DNA of 64,000 nt from Nonlabens sp. Ci31 (GTDB lineage Bacteria > Bacteroidota > Bacteroidia > Flavobacteriales > Flavobacteriaceae): contig NZ_CP043633.1 of the NCBI RefSeq assembly GCF_012974865.1, forward strand, positions 3,159,501 through 3,223,500, given 5' to 3'. Positions within the stretch are counted from its first letter, which is position 1. Every line of letters starts with the position of its first letter. Made by a program: the position numbers and the translations under genes. Under the pieces are notes generated by a model, which was not told the DNA's origin, ran no database searches, and saw only the letters and a list, made by a program, of their open reading frames with translations. Positions 9,101 through 18,630 of this stretch are shown piece after piece.

Positions 9101-9810
9101 TGGATAAATCAAAAGATTCGGATTTTAAAGAAATCGCCGAATTGAAATGGTTGCCATTTATCGGCAAAAATTATTTTGATTCCGACAAAAAAGTAATGAT
9201 TATTGGCGAAAGTCATTATCGAGATGATAATCAGAAATCAATCGACTGGAATAATAAATTGACATTTACTAGAGATATTCATTCCATAATTGCACTCGAC
9301 AAAAAATATGACCGAACTAAAGTATTTTATTACTTAAATCGTGCGCTATTTAGAAATGACAGCAAAATTGACACAAAAATTCTTTGGGGAAAATTAGCGT
9401 TTTATAATTTTGTTCAGAGTTCAATGCACACTCGAAAAAGCAGACCGAATGAAAGTGATTATTTAAAAGGTTGGTCAAATTATTTTAAATTGTTGCCAAT
9501 ACTAAAACCAGATTTTTGTCTTTTCATTGGAGTACAAGCTTCTGATTATCTTAAAAAAGCAATTGAGAAAACTGAATTTAAAATCAAGGAATTTAAAAAA
9601 TCAGAAAAAATCAATGGAACATTTCCAAGAGAAGTAATTATTGAGCAGTCTAATGGAAAAGAAATTAAATTACTTTTTATAAAACACACGAGTAATTTTT
9701 TTAGTTGGGATGATTGGAATATTTTTATAAAAAAGAATTACGAAAGTGAGCTGAATTGGATTAAGGCTGGAGTTATCAAGCCGAGAAACACTGTGGGCAA
9801 CAACGTATAA
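9100..9810 (+). CDS. Soluble protein, possible uracil-DNA-glycosylase-like fold (cassette 8)
   Basis: 236 residues, cytoplasmic. The N-terminal block (LPFIGKNYFDSDKKVMIIGESHY, residues about 17-39 in pieces) resembles the start of uracil-DNA-glycosylase-superfamily-like proteins, where a hydrophobic strand runs into a GESHY/GE-type motif. No catalytic motif is certain. The start overlaps the previous gene's stop. The frame runs into attC9, with VGNNV encoded by the site. The function is tentative. Confidence 0.55.
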   Translation: MDKSKDSDFKEIAELKWLPFIGKNYFDSDKKVMIIGESHYRDDNQKSIDWNNKLTFTRDIHSIIALDKKYDRTKVFYYLNRALFRNDSKIDTKILWGKLAFYNFVQSSMHTRKSRPNESDYLKGWSNYFKLLPILKPDFCLFIGVQASDYLKKAIEKTEFKIKEFKKSEKINGTFPREVIIEQSNGKEIKLLFIKHTSNFFSWDDWNIFIKKNYESELNWIKAGVIKPRNTVGNNV

Positions 9811-9990
9811 AAATAATAGGGCAATTGTCGCTTAACCCAATGGACAAAGCACTTTTTAGAGGTCGCCAAATTTTTAAATTTGGCTTATTGATAAAAAAGA
9901 TAATAAGAAAAATTTAAAAATTCGGCTTGTGTTTAACCGAATGGTAGTCGCTTTTTTTCCGCCCTACTATTCTTATACAAACCGTTACCT
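9795..9990 (+). other. attC9 cassette recombination site
   Basis: Type III, 196 bp. Left core GGGCAAC; cassette 8 ends match over 15 nt with one T-to-C change. Right core G^TTACCT. Arms GTATAAAAATAATAGGGC and GCCCTACTATTCTTATAC; inner arms CCAAATTTTTAAATTT and AAATTTAAAAATTCGG also pair with one T-to-C change. Confidence 0.87.
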
Positions 9991-9996
9991 ACAATT

Positions 9997-10674
9997 ATGA
10001 AAAAAATTCCGTTCCTATTTTTAATTTTGGTTTTTATATCAAGTTGCAACTTCAACGCGAAGATAAATTTACCGAAAAAGGAAACCGCGGAATTAAAACC
10101 ATTTCCGAAAGTTGAGCGAACAACATTTGAAAATATATTTATTGTTGACGAAAATAAATGTGAAAAATGGAATTTACCAATTACACGTTTCAAAATTGAA
10201 TATCCGAACAACGTAAAAGTTGATACTGCAAAAATCGGAGTTGAAAACTATGATTATATTAGTTTTCAAGTTATTGAAAACGGCGTCGTAATAGAAGAAC
10301 TTTCAATCGGATATTCAGACGCAAGAAAGATGTTCGAAAAGGAAATTGGACAAAAAACAGCTGAAAAAACTATGATGAGTTTGAAACAGAGCTTGCCAGA
10401 CTCAAAAGAGCTATTTAGCGGAATGGCGGAATTTTACGGTCAAGAAAATTATCTGTTAAATGCAGAAGTTAAAATAGAAAATAAGACACCACAGAATTTT
10501 ATCGGTACTTATCAAATGTTTAAAACTCATTACTATCCAAATTCGACTGATTTAAACCCAATTAATATTAGTTGGACTGCTAATGGGAGTTCCGATATAA
10601 AGAAAAAAGCAGATTTCGGCAAGAATGGATTGACAAGTGAAATATGGAAAACATTCAAGTTTGTGGAGGAATAA
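9997..10674 (+). CDS. Lipoprotein of unknown function (cassette 9)
   Basis: 225 residues. A lipoprotein signal (MKKIPFLFLILVFISSC) places a lipidated Cys at residue 17. The remainder is a soluble alpha/beta domain with no motif I recognise. The ATG lies 7 nt after the attC9 core, so essentially no leader exists between site and gene; translation probably relies on an array transcript from upstream. Confidence 0.7.
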   Translation: MKKIPFLFLILVFISSCNFNAKINLPKKETAELKPFPKVERTTFENIFIVDENKCEKWNLPITRFKIEYPNNVKVDTAKIGVENYDYISFQVIENGVVIEELSIGYSDARKMFEKEIGQKTAEKTMMSLKQSLPDSKELFSGMAEFYGQENYLLNAEVKIENKTPQNFIGTYQMFKTHYYPNSTDLNPINISWTANGSSDIKKKADFGKNGLTSEIWKTFKFVEE

Positions 10675-10678
10675 CTGT

Positions 10679-10906
10679 AGGTAACAACGTATAAAAATAA
10701 TAGGGCAATTAGTCGCTTAACCCAAAGGTAAAGGCACTTTTTCGAGGTCGCCAAATTTTTAAATTTGGCTTATTGAGAAAAAAAAGACCTGCCTGTCGTG
10801 CCTCTGGCAGGCAGGTAATAAGAAAAATTTAAAAATTCGGCTTGTGTTTAACCGAATGGTAGTCGCCTTTTTTCCGCCCTACTATTCTTATACACGACCG
10901 TTGTAG
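10679..10906 (+). other. attC10 with an inserted palindrome
   Basis: Type III, enlarged to 228 bp. Left core AGGTAAC, right core G^TTGTAG. Arms as in attC9. A 28-bp GC-rich palindromic element sits in the central loop between GA and TAATAAG (10788-10815), which accounts for the extra length. Confidence 0.84.
10788..10815. repeat. GC-rich mobile palindrome in the attC10 loop
   Basis: Arms CCTGCC and GGCAGG, extended as CCTGCCTG...CAGGCAGG, inserted exactly between A and TA of the normal loop sequence (GA^TAATAAG). Related 20-bp elements occur at 33862, 51794 and 53406. Confidence 0.75.
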
Positions 10907-10913
10907 CACATTT

Positions 10914-11552
10914 ATGAAAACCGCAATCCAATTCATATTAATTCTAATTTTTAGCTCTTGTGCTTCTAAAAAAAGTATTGAACGAAAGGGAATATTGGAA
11001 AATAATTTTCAAAATATAACGGAAATTTTTGATGCGAAAAAAGTAAATTACATCGGACTTAAAAAATATTGCGTAGGTGGAATTCGGATTGAAATGCCGA
11101 ATGCAAAAGATTGTAAAAATTGCTATTCCGAAAATGACATTTATATTTTCTGGACTGAAAAAGGAAAATCATATGTCCAAAAATTTGATAATTGTAGTGA
11201 GTTTAATATTGTGGAGATTTTAGATTTTCAAGCAAATGAATTTCTTAAAAAATACACGTTGGAATTACAAACTGGAAAAGTTGGAAATTATAAAATTGAC
11301 CAAGAAACATTTTCTTCAGTTTCTCATTCTTGCTTTCGGAATTATATAATCAATGACAGAAAAACAAAATATCAAAGCGAATTTGACATTTATAATTTAA
11401 CTGGCGAAACGAAAAATCTGAATTTTAAATCAAATAATGAATTAAAAATCATACAATTAGATAAGAAATTGAACAAGATTATAAAGGAATTGGAAAACGA
11501 AAATCAATTTGAACGGAATAAAAAAACGTGCTACAACAATGGCTATAATTAA
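10914..11552 (+). CDS. Lipoprotein of unknown function (cassette 10)
   Basis: 212 residues. The lipobox is IFSSC with the lipidated Cys at residue 16. A Cys pair (DCKNCY) lies near residue 65. No family recognised. The frame continues into attC11, so the last residues (YNNGYN) come from the recombination site. Confidence 0.65.
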   Translation: MKTAIQFILILIFSSCASKKSIERKGILENNFQNITEIFDAKKVNYIGLKKYCVGGIRIEMPNAKDCKNCYSENDIYIFWTEKGKSYVQKFDNCSEFNIVEILDFQANEFLKKYTLELQTGKVGNYKIDQETFSSVSHSCFRNYIINDRKTKYQSEFDIYNLTGETKNLNFKSNNELKIIQLDKKLNKIIKELENENQFERNKKTCYNNGYN

Positions 11553-11724
11553 TACGGGTTTTGGTGCTTAACCCAAAGTTTAGAACTTTAAACTAAGTCC
11601 GCCAAATCTTTTAATTTGGCTTTAGAACAAAAAAGATAAATCAAAATAAAAAGTTTTGGCTAAGTGCTTAATCGAAAGTTCACTACTTTTAATTCCCGTA
11701 CTAACCATAGCCGAGACGTTACCC
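11531..11724 (+). other. attC11 cassette recombination site
   Basis: Type II, 194 bp. Left core CTACAAC, right core G^TTACCC. Arms GGCTATAATTAATACGGG and CCCGTACTAACCATAGCC (three T-to-C differences). Confidence 0.85.
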
Positions 11725-11732
11725 AACATTTG

Positions 11733-13044
11733 GGTACGGTAAAGGGACATCCTTTACAAAGTTAAAGGGACATAGTTTACACTTTTAAGATTCATAAATT
11801 ACATGAAAAAGTAATTTATCATGGTCTGGAAAGCAAAAACTAAAATGGAACAAAAAGTAGAATTTATTCACGAATGGTTAACTCAAAAGTACACCATCAC
11901 AGAACTTTGTAGGTCATTTAATATATCTCGACCTACCGCTTACAAGTTGATTTCTAGGTATGAAAAAATGGGACTATCGGGATTAATTGAGCAAGAAAGA
12001 GCTCCAATTAATCACCCCAACAGAACCAATCATAAAGTTGAAGATTCAATCTTAAAATTAAAAAATAAACACATGCTTTGGGGAGCGAAGAAAATTCGCA
12101 TTTTGTTGTTTAAACAGTATACTGAAGAACTTATTCCAAGTGTGGTTACTGTTCACAACATCCTTTCTAAAAATGGCCTAGTTAAACCTCAAAAGCGAAG
12201 CAGAAGAGTCAAGCCTGTATTTCCCATTTTCGACCCTAAGAAATGTAATGAAGTTTGGAGCGCAGACTATAAGGGAAAGTTTTTAATGGGAAATAAAATA
12301 TACTGCCATCCGCTCACTATTGCCGATTCAAAGAGTAGGTTTTTGTTTACAGCAAAAGGGCATTATAAAGAAAACTTTCTCTCTGTTAAGCAAGAGTTTA
12401 CAAAGGTTTTTAGAAAGTATGGCATTCCTAAACAGATACATACCGACAACGGAAGTCCCTTTGGATCTGTAGCTGCTATTCAAAGATATACCAGGCTATC
12501 CTATTGGTTTATTGAATTGGGAATAGACCCGGTTTATTCCGACCCAGCACGACCAGACCAAAACGGAAGACACGAACGTATGCACCGTGATTTAAAGGCA
12601 GCTTGTGCCAAACCCTCATCATTTGATTTGAAGGCACAACAACGTAGCTTAAATCGGTTTGTAAAAGAATATAATCACATTAGACCTCATGAAGCTTTAG
12701 GAATGAAAACCCCCGCAGATTGCCATGATTTTTCTAATAGACCATACCCTGAGAAAATCTCAAAATATGATTACCCATCAAAAATGAAAGTGATGAAGGT
12801 ATGCCAAAATGGAGCCATGCGGTGGAAGTCATATTATTGGGTATATTTAACTGCTGGACTTAAGGGAAAATACGTCGGTGCTGAAGATCAAGGAAATGGA
12901 ATTTGGAGAGTATTTTATAGAGATGTATTTTTAGGTTATTTTAATGAAAATAAAATAAGAGATAAACAAGTATCAATTAGACTAAGTCAAAATCTAGTGT
13001 AAAGCATGTGACTTTAACTTTGTAAACTATGTGCCTTAACGAAC
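11733..13044 (+). mobile_element. IS481-like element, copy 1
   Basis: A 1312-bp element flanked by a 5-bp target duplication, ATTTG, at 11728-11732 and 13045-13049. Imperfect terminal inverted repeats: left GGTACGGTAAAGGGAC, right (complement) GTTCGTTAAGGCAC. It begins 15 nt after the G of the attC11 right core (11718). It interrupts the start of the cassette 11 gene, whose TTG codon overlaps the duplication. Confidence 0.9.
11821..13002 (+). CDS. IS481-like DDE transposase, copy 1
   Basis: 393 residues. An N-terminal helix-turn-helix (ITELCRSFNISRPTAYKLI, about 26-45) precedes an integrase-core domain with the catalytic triad at D149 (VWSADYKG), D209 (IHTDNGSPF) and E252 (NGRHERMH). The length and HTH-plus-rve layout fit the IS481 family. 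Identical in sequence to copy 2. Confidence 0.9.
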   Translation: MVWKAKTKMEQKVEFIHEWLTQKYTITELCRSFNISRPTAYKLISRYEKMGLSGLIEQERAPINHPNRTNHKVEDSILKLKNKHMLWGAKKIRILLFKQYTEELIPSVVTVHNILSKNGLVKPQKRSRRVKPVFPIFDPKKCNEVWSADYKGKFLMGNKIYCHPLTIADSKSRFLFTAKGHYKENFLSVKQEFTKVFRKYGIPKQIHTDNGSPFGSVAAIQRYTRLSYWFIELGIDPVYSDPARPDQNGRHERMHRDLKAACAKPSSFDLKAQQRSLNRFVKEYNHIRPHEALGMKTPADCHDFSNRPYPEKISKYDYPSKMKVMKVCQNGAMRWKSYYWVYLTAGLKGKYVGAEDQGNGIWRVFYRDVFLGYFNENKIRDKQVSIRLSQNLV

Positions 13045-13046
13045 AT

Positions 13047-13600
13047 TTGAAAAAAACACTCGAAATAGAAATTAACGATTACGAAAAGCCGATTAAGGAA
13101 TTAATTGGAAAGACAATTTCTGACGTGAATTATTACGAAATTGATTACGGAAACCATTGTGGAATGAAACTGAATTTCACTCATTGGATTACGGAATTGA
13201 AATAATATTATCGGATAAAAATGCTTACTATTTTGTTTGGGGAAATGAATTTACTCAATTTGATATTAAGTTTAGAAAGGGAAATATTTTATCTGAATTT
13301 AGTGCTGAAAATGGAGCTAAAAAATATAACGTAAAGGAAAATCAAAACTGGACGTAATTAATTGGAAAAAAAATAAGCGGAATTGAGAGTTATTGGTCAT
13401 TTTGGAGTTTAATTAATGATAAAAAACGGAATTACTATCCACAAGACGTGCGAATTGAATTTGAGAATGGAAAAGAAATATGGATTTCAGCACTTGAAAT
13501 TAAAGAAAATGGAGCAATTGGAATGCAAGACCATTTGACAATCGTATTTAATAAACAAACAGCGGAAAAATATAAAATAGGAATAAAAAACGTTGGGTAA
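13047..13600 (+). pseudogene. Broken cassette 11 gene
   Basis: A TTG start at 13047 opens a frame beginning MKKTLEIEIND. A 1-nt shift near 13155 is needed to continue into SLDYGIEIILSDKNAYYF, and an in-frame TAA follows NWT at about 13355. After that the frame runs on as LIGKKISGIESYWSFWSL to a stop at 13598-13600, inside the attC12 left core. The reconstructed protein is about 180 residues, cytoplasmic and of unknown family. The IS lies directly at its start, so loss of expression may have preceded decay. Confidence 0.6.
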
Positions 13601-13729
13601 CACCGTGTATAATTAATTGCTTAGGCTAGTGCTTATCTGGAAAATTCCGCTGGAATTTTCTCTAGTCCGTTTTTGTTTACTAATTTAGTTGCTTAACCAC
13701 GCAACTAACCATACACAATTCCGTTAGCA
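13595..13729 (+). other. attC12 cassette recombination site
   Basis: Type I, 135 bp. Left core GGGTAAC matches GTTACCC at the start of cassette 11 despite the IS between them (extended match AACGTTGGGTAAC). Right core G^TTAGCA. Arms GTGTATAATTAATTGC and GCAACTAACCATACAC. Confidence 0.85.
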
Positions 13730-13749
13730 CCAATAAAAAACACACAACT

Positions 13750-15402
13750 ATGAAAAAATATTTTCTACTATTATTTCTTATTTCTTTTACAGTTTATTCG
13801 TTTGGACAAATTAAAGAAAGTCAAGCGATAGACAGCATTTTCACGGAATGGAATAAGACAGATGTCCCAGGATGTGCGTTAGGAATAATAAAAGAAGGAA
13901 AATTAATTTATGCCAAGGGATACGGAATGGCAAATATGGAATATGATATTCCGAACTCTGCTACTTCTGTGTTTAGAATCGGTTCAACTTCCAAACAGTT
14001 TACGGCTGCATCTATTGTGCTACTTGCAGAAAAAGACAAACTAAGTCTTGATGATAATTTGAAAAGTCTATTCCCTGATTTTCCTGATTATGCACAAAAG
14101 ATTACAATTAGACATTTACTAAATCATACTAGCGGTATCAGAGATTACTTGCAAATTAGTTATCTAAAAGGATTGGGAGATGATGACTATTATACAGATG
14201 ACAATGTTATGAAATGGCTAATAAATCAAACTGATTTAAACTTTGCACCTGGTGAAGAATATTTATACAGCAATTCTGGATATTGGCTTCTTGGTCAAAT
14301 CGTAAAAAAGGTAGCAGGAATGAATATGGCAGAATTTGCGAAGAAAGAAATATTTGAGCCTCTTGCTATGAATAATACTCATTTTCATAATGACCATACG
14401 CAAATAGTAAAAAACAGAGCGTCTGGATACGTTCCTGATAATAACGAGAACTATAAAATCAGTATGACTACATTAGATATGATTGGTGATGGTGGAATAT
14501 TTACTACAATAAATGATATAAAGAAATGGGATGACGCCTATTATGAGTCAGCTGTTTTAAGTAGAGAGTTTTGGAATGTGATGACACAACAAGGTGTATT
14601 AAACAATGGAGAAGTTATTGACTATGCTTCTGGTTTAATGATAAATAAATACAAAGGATTAAAAACTGTTAGACACGGAGGAGCTTTTGTTGGTTTTAGA
14701 GCGGAAATATTACGCTTTCCAGAACAAAAACTATCCATTGCAATATTTGCCAACAGAGGTGATGCCAATCCTTCAAGAATGGCTAATCAAGTTGCTGATA
14801 TATTACTGAAAGACAAACTAATTGAAAACATTGATAAGAAAGATAAAAAAGTAAAGTTTGATGTTACAGAAGATGAATTTCAACTAAGCCAATTAATAGG
14901 TGATTATGAAATACAACCAGGTGTTGTTGCTCGATTATCTATCAAGAATGACTCATTAAATGTCCTACAAACTTGGGATAAATCAACTTATAATATTTTA
15001 AAAGTAAGTGGGAATACTTTCCAAATATCAGGAAATGAAAATTTAAGTTTTTCATTTTCTAATTTAAAAGATGGTTTTACACAAACGCTTAAAGTTTTAC
15101 AAGGTGATAGTGAGACAATCGCAGCAAGAAAAAAAGAGATTGATACTTCAGGAATTAATTTAAAAGATTACGTAGGAAGTTATTATAGTAAAGAATTAGA
15201 TGTGAATTATAATTTTGAAATAGAAAACGAAATTTTATTTGTTAGAATTGAAAATACATCATCTAATATTGAATGCATAATTAGTGACTTAGACCAATTT
15301 TCAACGGAACTAGGATTAGTAAGATTTCAAAGAAAAGATGGACTAATTTCAGGTTTTGAATTAGATTCAGGAAGAGTTAAAAATTTGAAGTTTAAAAAAT
15401 AA
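13750..15402 (+). CDS. Beta-lactamase-family serine hydrolase (cassette 12)
   Basis: 550 residues. Signal peptide about 1-19 (ending SFGQ), so periplasmic or exported. The class C beta-lactamase/D-Ala-D-Ala carboxypeptidase fold is shown by S79-T-S-K82, Y173-S-N175 and H309-G-G311, which form the active site. A C-terminal region of about 190 residues (DUF3471-like position) follows. Known members act as esterases, peptidases or beta-lactamases; resistance cannot be claimed from the sequence. It is the only clear enzyme of this kind in the array. Confidence 0.88.
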   Translation: MKKYFLLLFLISFTVYSFGQIKESQAIDSIFTEWNKTDVPGCALGIIKEGKLIYAKGYGMANMEYDIPNSATSVFRIGSTSKQFTAASIVLLAEKDKLSLDDNLKSLFPDFPDYAQKITIRHLLNHTSGIRDYLQISYLKGLGDDDYYTDDNVMKWLINQTDLNFAPGEEYLYSNSGYWLLGQIVKKVAGMNMAEFAKKEIFEPLAMNNTHFHNDHTQIVKNRASGYVPDNNENYKISMTTLDMIGDGGIFTTINDIKKWDDAYYESAVLSREFWNVMTQQGVLNNGEVIDYASGLMINKYKGLKTVRHGGAFVGFRAEILRFPEQKLSIAIFANRGDANPSRMANQVADILLKDKLIENIDKKDKKVKFDVTEDEFQLSQLIGDYEIQPGVVARLSIKNDSLNVLQTWDKSTYNILKVSGNTFQISGNENLSFSFSNLKDGFTQTLKVLQGDSETIAARKKEIDTSGINLKDYVGSYYSKELDVNYNFEIENEILFVRIENTSSNIECIISDLDQFSTELGLVRFQRKDGLISGFELDSGRVKNLKFKK

Positions 15403-15411
15403 CTGGTGCTA

Positions 15412-17273
15412 ATCGAGTAGACGGCTGACAGTGAAATAACTGCCAGTGCGCCTCTCACACCACCGTACATACGGGTCTCGTATACGGCGGTTCAAAAAAT
15501 CGAAGTTTGCGTTCTATTCAGATAATCTATCATAGGTTTGTAGCCTTTTCGTTTTAATCTAGATAGGGTAATTGTAGTACCTAGTATAGGGCTTTGAGCT
15601 ACTGCCCAGCCTCCCATTCGGGTTCTACTCCAAGCATACGCCTGACCTTTTTCTATTCCTAAACATATTAAATTCTTGCGTTTCCTGTCTGCTTTCTTCC
15701 AATGATGCCAGATGCAGTATCGCAGACGGTTGCGCAGCCATTCATCTAGCTTTTTAAGCTTTGTATAAATGTTTGTTAACCGATAATTGTTAAGCCATCC
15801 CCTACACACTTGTGTGAGTCTGCTTAATCGTTCTGATACCGATACTGGATTGGTTTTCTTGGTTAAAAGTTTTAGATTCCGTTTGAATTTTTTTCCCATC
15901 CACTTTTGCTTACTACAAGTTGATACTGTCCTTTTACACCTTTCTTATAAATGGGTACAAAGCCATGCCCTAGCAGTTCAAAATTTACTGGTCGACGTAT
16001 CCCGCTTTTTGCTCGGTTTATAGGTAGGTGCAGTTTTTCTTTGAGAAAATTATACAGCTCGTTTCCTACTTGCTTTGCGGTTGTTTTAGATTTTGTGTAA
16101 ATACTAAAATCGTCTGCATAACGCAAATAACGAAGACCTTGATTGCTAAGAAATTTATCTAAAACATCTAACATGATATTAGATAATAAAGGACTTAATG
16201 GACTTCCTTGTGGAATACCTTTTCGTCGTTTGACTAAGCGACCTTTTATAAGTATGGGCGCTCGTAACCATTTGCGGATTAATCGCAGGGTTACTGGACA
16301 ATCTACCTTGTTGTAGACTAGTTGTAGTAATAGACTGTGATCTACTTCATCAAAGAATCCCTTTAAGTCGATATCTACAATGTCTTGGAAGCCATCATTG
16401 ATGTATTCCTGTGCTTGTAATACCGCTTTTTGGGTATTCTTTTTAGGGCGAAAACCATAGCTAAATGGCTCGAATTCATATTCGAACTTGATCATTAGTA
16501 TCTGGCTTACTGCCTGCTGTAAACACCTGTCTACTACGGTGGGGATACCTAAAAGACGGGGTTTGCCCTTCTTTTTGGGTATGGATACTCCTAAAATTGC
16601 TTCAGGTATATAGCCATTGGTGTGGATAGACGTGCTTATTCGGTCTCGATTTGCCCGTATATATAAGGGCAATTTTGAAACCAGCATACCGTCTACTCCA
16701 CTCGCGCCTTTATTTTGCATCACTTTGTGCGCTGCTTTATAAAGGTTACTGGCTTTTAATACTGCTGCAATCATAAAATAAATAAAAAAAAATGTTTACT
16801 TCTGTTGGCTTAAGATTAGGCTAGCAAAGCCTCCTAATCGAATTTCAACTTGATTTAATGTTCCGTCCTTCCCTAATGGTGAGACCTATGCCTATCTGAT
16901 GGCAACTCGTTTCCTGTAGGTACTATGACTTCTGCTGACTTCTCCATTATGCCAGCTCGTGGTTATGGAGACCTCCCCAGGTAATGGCATCTTCTTTCAC
17001 TCAATTCCTGCCGTATCTACATACTTACCCTTTTGGTACTCTTAGGGCGTTACAATGATGTGCTTGCTTACCCAAGTAAATATGCCTCTGTATACGGTTT
17101 CTGTTCGTCAGTACCGAGTTTTGTAGTCTCGCTTTCTTCAGATGTAACCTCACGATTACCACCCTTGCGACTTACTAATGCTTCCAGACGTTACTCCAGC
17201 GCATAAGGGACTTGCACCCTATAGATTAATAACTTACTTTACAGTAAGGTAAAGATGCCCATACTGGGCACAC
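15412..17273 (-). mobile_element. Group II intron 2, inserted in attC13
   Basis: Nearly identical to intron 1 (1862 bp), same ends (GTGTGCCCAG ... CTACTCGAT) and same bottom-strand insertion sequence TTGT/TAGCACC. Domain V is at about 15453-15493. Differences from intron 1 are two extra T in a homopolymer at about 15888-15894, which shift the maturase frame, and one A fewer near 16785. Confidence 0.9.
15492..16774 (-). pseudogene. ltrA: Frameshifted group II intron reverse transcriptase
   Basis: Residues 1 to about 296 match the intact protein of intron 1, including YADD; then a run of seven T (five in intron 1) shifts the frame and the first ORF ends after KNSNGI. The C-terminal maturase part (135-residue ORF, GKKFKRNLKLL onward) is open in another frame from 15899 to 15492. 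The protein is split between RT and domain X. The RNA could still be mobilised in trans by the intact copy at 1204-2484. Confidence 0.88.
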
Positions 17274-17404
17274 ACAACGTATATAAAAAATAGGCGAATT
17301 GGTGCTAAATTCAAGGGTTTTGGCTCGTATCAGACTTTGTGCTTAACCGAAAGTTTTGTGCTTCGTAATCGCCTACTTTCCATATACAAACCGTTGTACA
17401 CCAT

Positions 17405-17908
17405 ATGAAAAAAGCATTTGTAATCATATTAACCTTAATCGGATTTTTAGCATTTGGACAAGAAAATAAACTTGACCGAATTGAAAACGAAGTGAAGTTT
17501 ATAGAAATGGATTCTTCTTTGGTGCAAACTGAATTTGACTGGGTTGAACTTACTGGAATTATTACAGATGGTGGCGGAATTTTAAAAGTTTGGCGGAATG
17601 AAAATCAGATTTATAAAATAGTTGAGGAAATCGGACTTTCTTACGGACGAATAAAAACAACTATTTATCTGAATAACGGATTGCCGATACAAATAATTGA
17701 AACGGAAGAAAACTTTGGACACGAAAACGGAGAACTTAATTACAAAGAACTCAACGAAGTCTTTAGAGCAACTATTTATGTGTTTGATTGGGATAATGAT
17801 GAGAGTGAAATAGAACGAATTGGAAAAAGAGTTTTAAGCGAAGGTTCGTGTTCAACCTTTGATTATGAGCCGACAATTGAGCGTGCTAAAAAAACAATTA
17901 CGGAATAA
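17405..17908 (+). CDS. Exported protein of unknown function, paralogue of cassette 20
   Basis: 167 residues, ATG 6 nt after the attC13 core. Signal peptide about 1-18 (ILTLIGFLAFGQ). The product closely resembles the protein at 28807-29313 over its whole length (shared blocks GGGILKVWRNE, KIVEEIGLSYGRI, ETEENFGH). Both cassettes begin GTTGTACACCATATG, so the whole cassettes, not only the genes, are related. Function unknown. Confidence 0.75.
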   Translation: MKKAFVIILTLIGFLAFGQENKLDRIENEVKFIEMDSSLVQTEFDWVELTGIITDGGGILKVWRNENQIYKIVEEIGLSYGRIKTTIYLNNGLPIQIIETEENFGHENGELNYKELNEVFRATIYVFDWDNDESEIERIGKRVLSEGSCSTFDYEPTIERAKKTITE

Positions 17909-17918
17909 TAAATACGGT

Positions 17919-18114
17919 GTACAACAATGGCTATAATTAATACGGGTTTCGGTGCTTAACTCAAAGTTTAATGCTTTAAAGGAAGTCCGCCAAATCTTTT
18001 TGATTTGGCTTTAGAAATAAAAAGATAAAACAAAATAAAAAGATTTGGCTATGTGCTTAATCGGAAATTAATCGCTTTTTAATTCCCGTACTAACCATAG
18101 CCGAGACGTTAGTA
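17919..18114 (+). other. attC14 cassette recombination site
   Basis: Type II, 196 bp. Left core GTACAAC, right core G^TTAGTA. Arms GGCTATAATTAATACGGG and CCCGTACTAACCATAGCC. Confidence 0.85.
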
Positions 18115-18119
18115 GCCAT

Positions 18120-18203
18120 TTGAAAAAAAATATTGCATTAAAATTAGAAGTTGATAAAATCAAAAAAATTGTATATTTAGAACAACGTAAGTCATTCGCT
18201 TAA
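18120..18203 (+). CDS. Possible 27-residue leader ORF at the start of cassette 14
   Basis: TTG 18120 opens MKKNIALKLEVDKIKK... and stops at 18201. It occupies the place where single-gene cassettes have their start (the recurring CATTTGAAAAAAA leader), so it may be the remnant of an earlier cassette gene. No independent support. Confidence 0.25.
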   Translation: MKKNIALKLEVDKIKKIVYLEQRKSFA

Positions 18204-18314
18204 AGAGGTAAAGCTTCAATTACGAACGAGTATTAGGTTTAAAATGATTACCCAAAGGGAATATTTCGCGCCCCAGCTTTTGTAAAGTTGGATAATTTCA
18301 TAAATAACAAAATT

Positions 18315-18569
18315 ATGAAAAATGTATTTTTTGCACTAGCCTTTATGCTAGTAGGAACGTTTGCTTTTGCAAACAATGCTGAAAAAGTAAAAACAGTAAA
18401 CTTGGAAGAGGCAATTGAATTAATTGAAAGCTCTTCAAGTTATGAATTAGTCGAAAAAGAATCGTTAGTTGATTGTTTGTTGACAATTACGTTTATTTTT
18501 GAGGATGGTAGCTCAACTACTAGAACAGTCCTTGTAAGAGGTGTAAGCTGTGCTGAAATTCTTGAGTAA
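18315..18569 (+). CDS. Small exported protein (cassette 14)
   Basis: 84 residues from ATG 18315 (MKNVFFALAFMLVGTFAFA signal peptide, cleaved about residue 19); an in-frame ATG at 18288 would place a charged extension in front of the signal, so the later start is preferred. The mature protein is acidic then beta-rich with two Cys. A strong terminator follows directly, so it is transcribed separately from the next two genes. Unknown function. Confidence 0.65.
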   Translation: MKNVFFALAFMLVGTFAFANNAEKVKTVNLEEAIELIESSSSYELVEKESLVDCLLTITFIFEDGSSTTRTVLVRGVSCAEILE

Positions 18570-18579
18570 GGTATTAAAC

Positions 18580-18624
18580 AAGACCTCTTTTCAATAAATA
18601 TTGAAAAGAGGTCTTTAATTTTTA
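18580..18624 (+). terminator. Intrinsic terminator after the small exported gene
   Basis: A perfect 17-bp stem (arms 18580-18596 and 18599-18615, core AAGACCTCTTTTC) with a 2-nt loop is followed by a T-rich run. It is one of very few terminators inside the array and isolates the first gene of cassette 14 from the GLPGLI gene. Confidence 0.75.
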
Positions 18625-18630
18625 AAAAAA

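Larger units (their letters stand above)
15405..17399 (+). other. attC13, split by group II intron 2
   Basis: Left core GGTGCTA at 15405-15411, continued by AC at 17274; right core G^TTGTAC at 17393-17399. Arms GTATATAAAAAATAGGCG and CGCCTACTTTCCATATAC. The left core is the same as in attC2, because cassettes 1 and 12 both start GTTAGCACC. Confidence 0.8.

Noticed and set aside
13750..15402. A beta-lactam resistance gene
   Set aside because: The serine hydrolase motifs are shared by many esterases and peptidases; the long C-terminal region is not that of known resistance enzymes.
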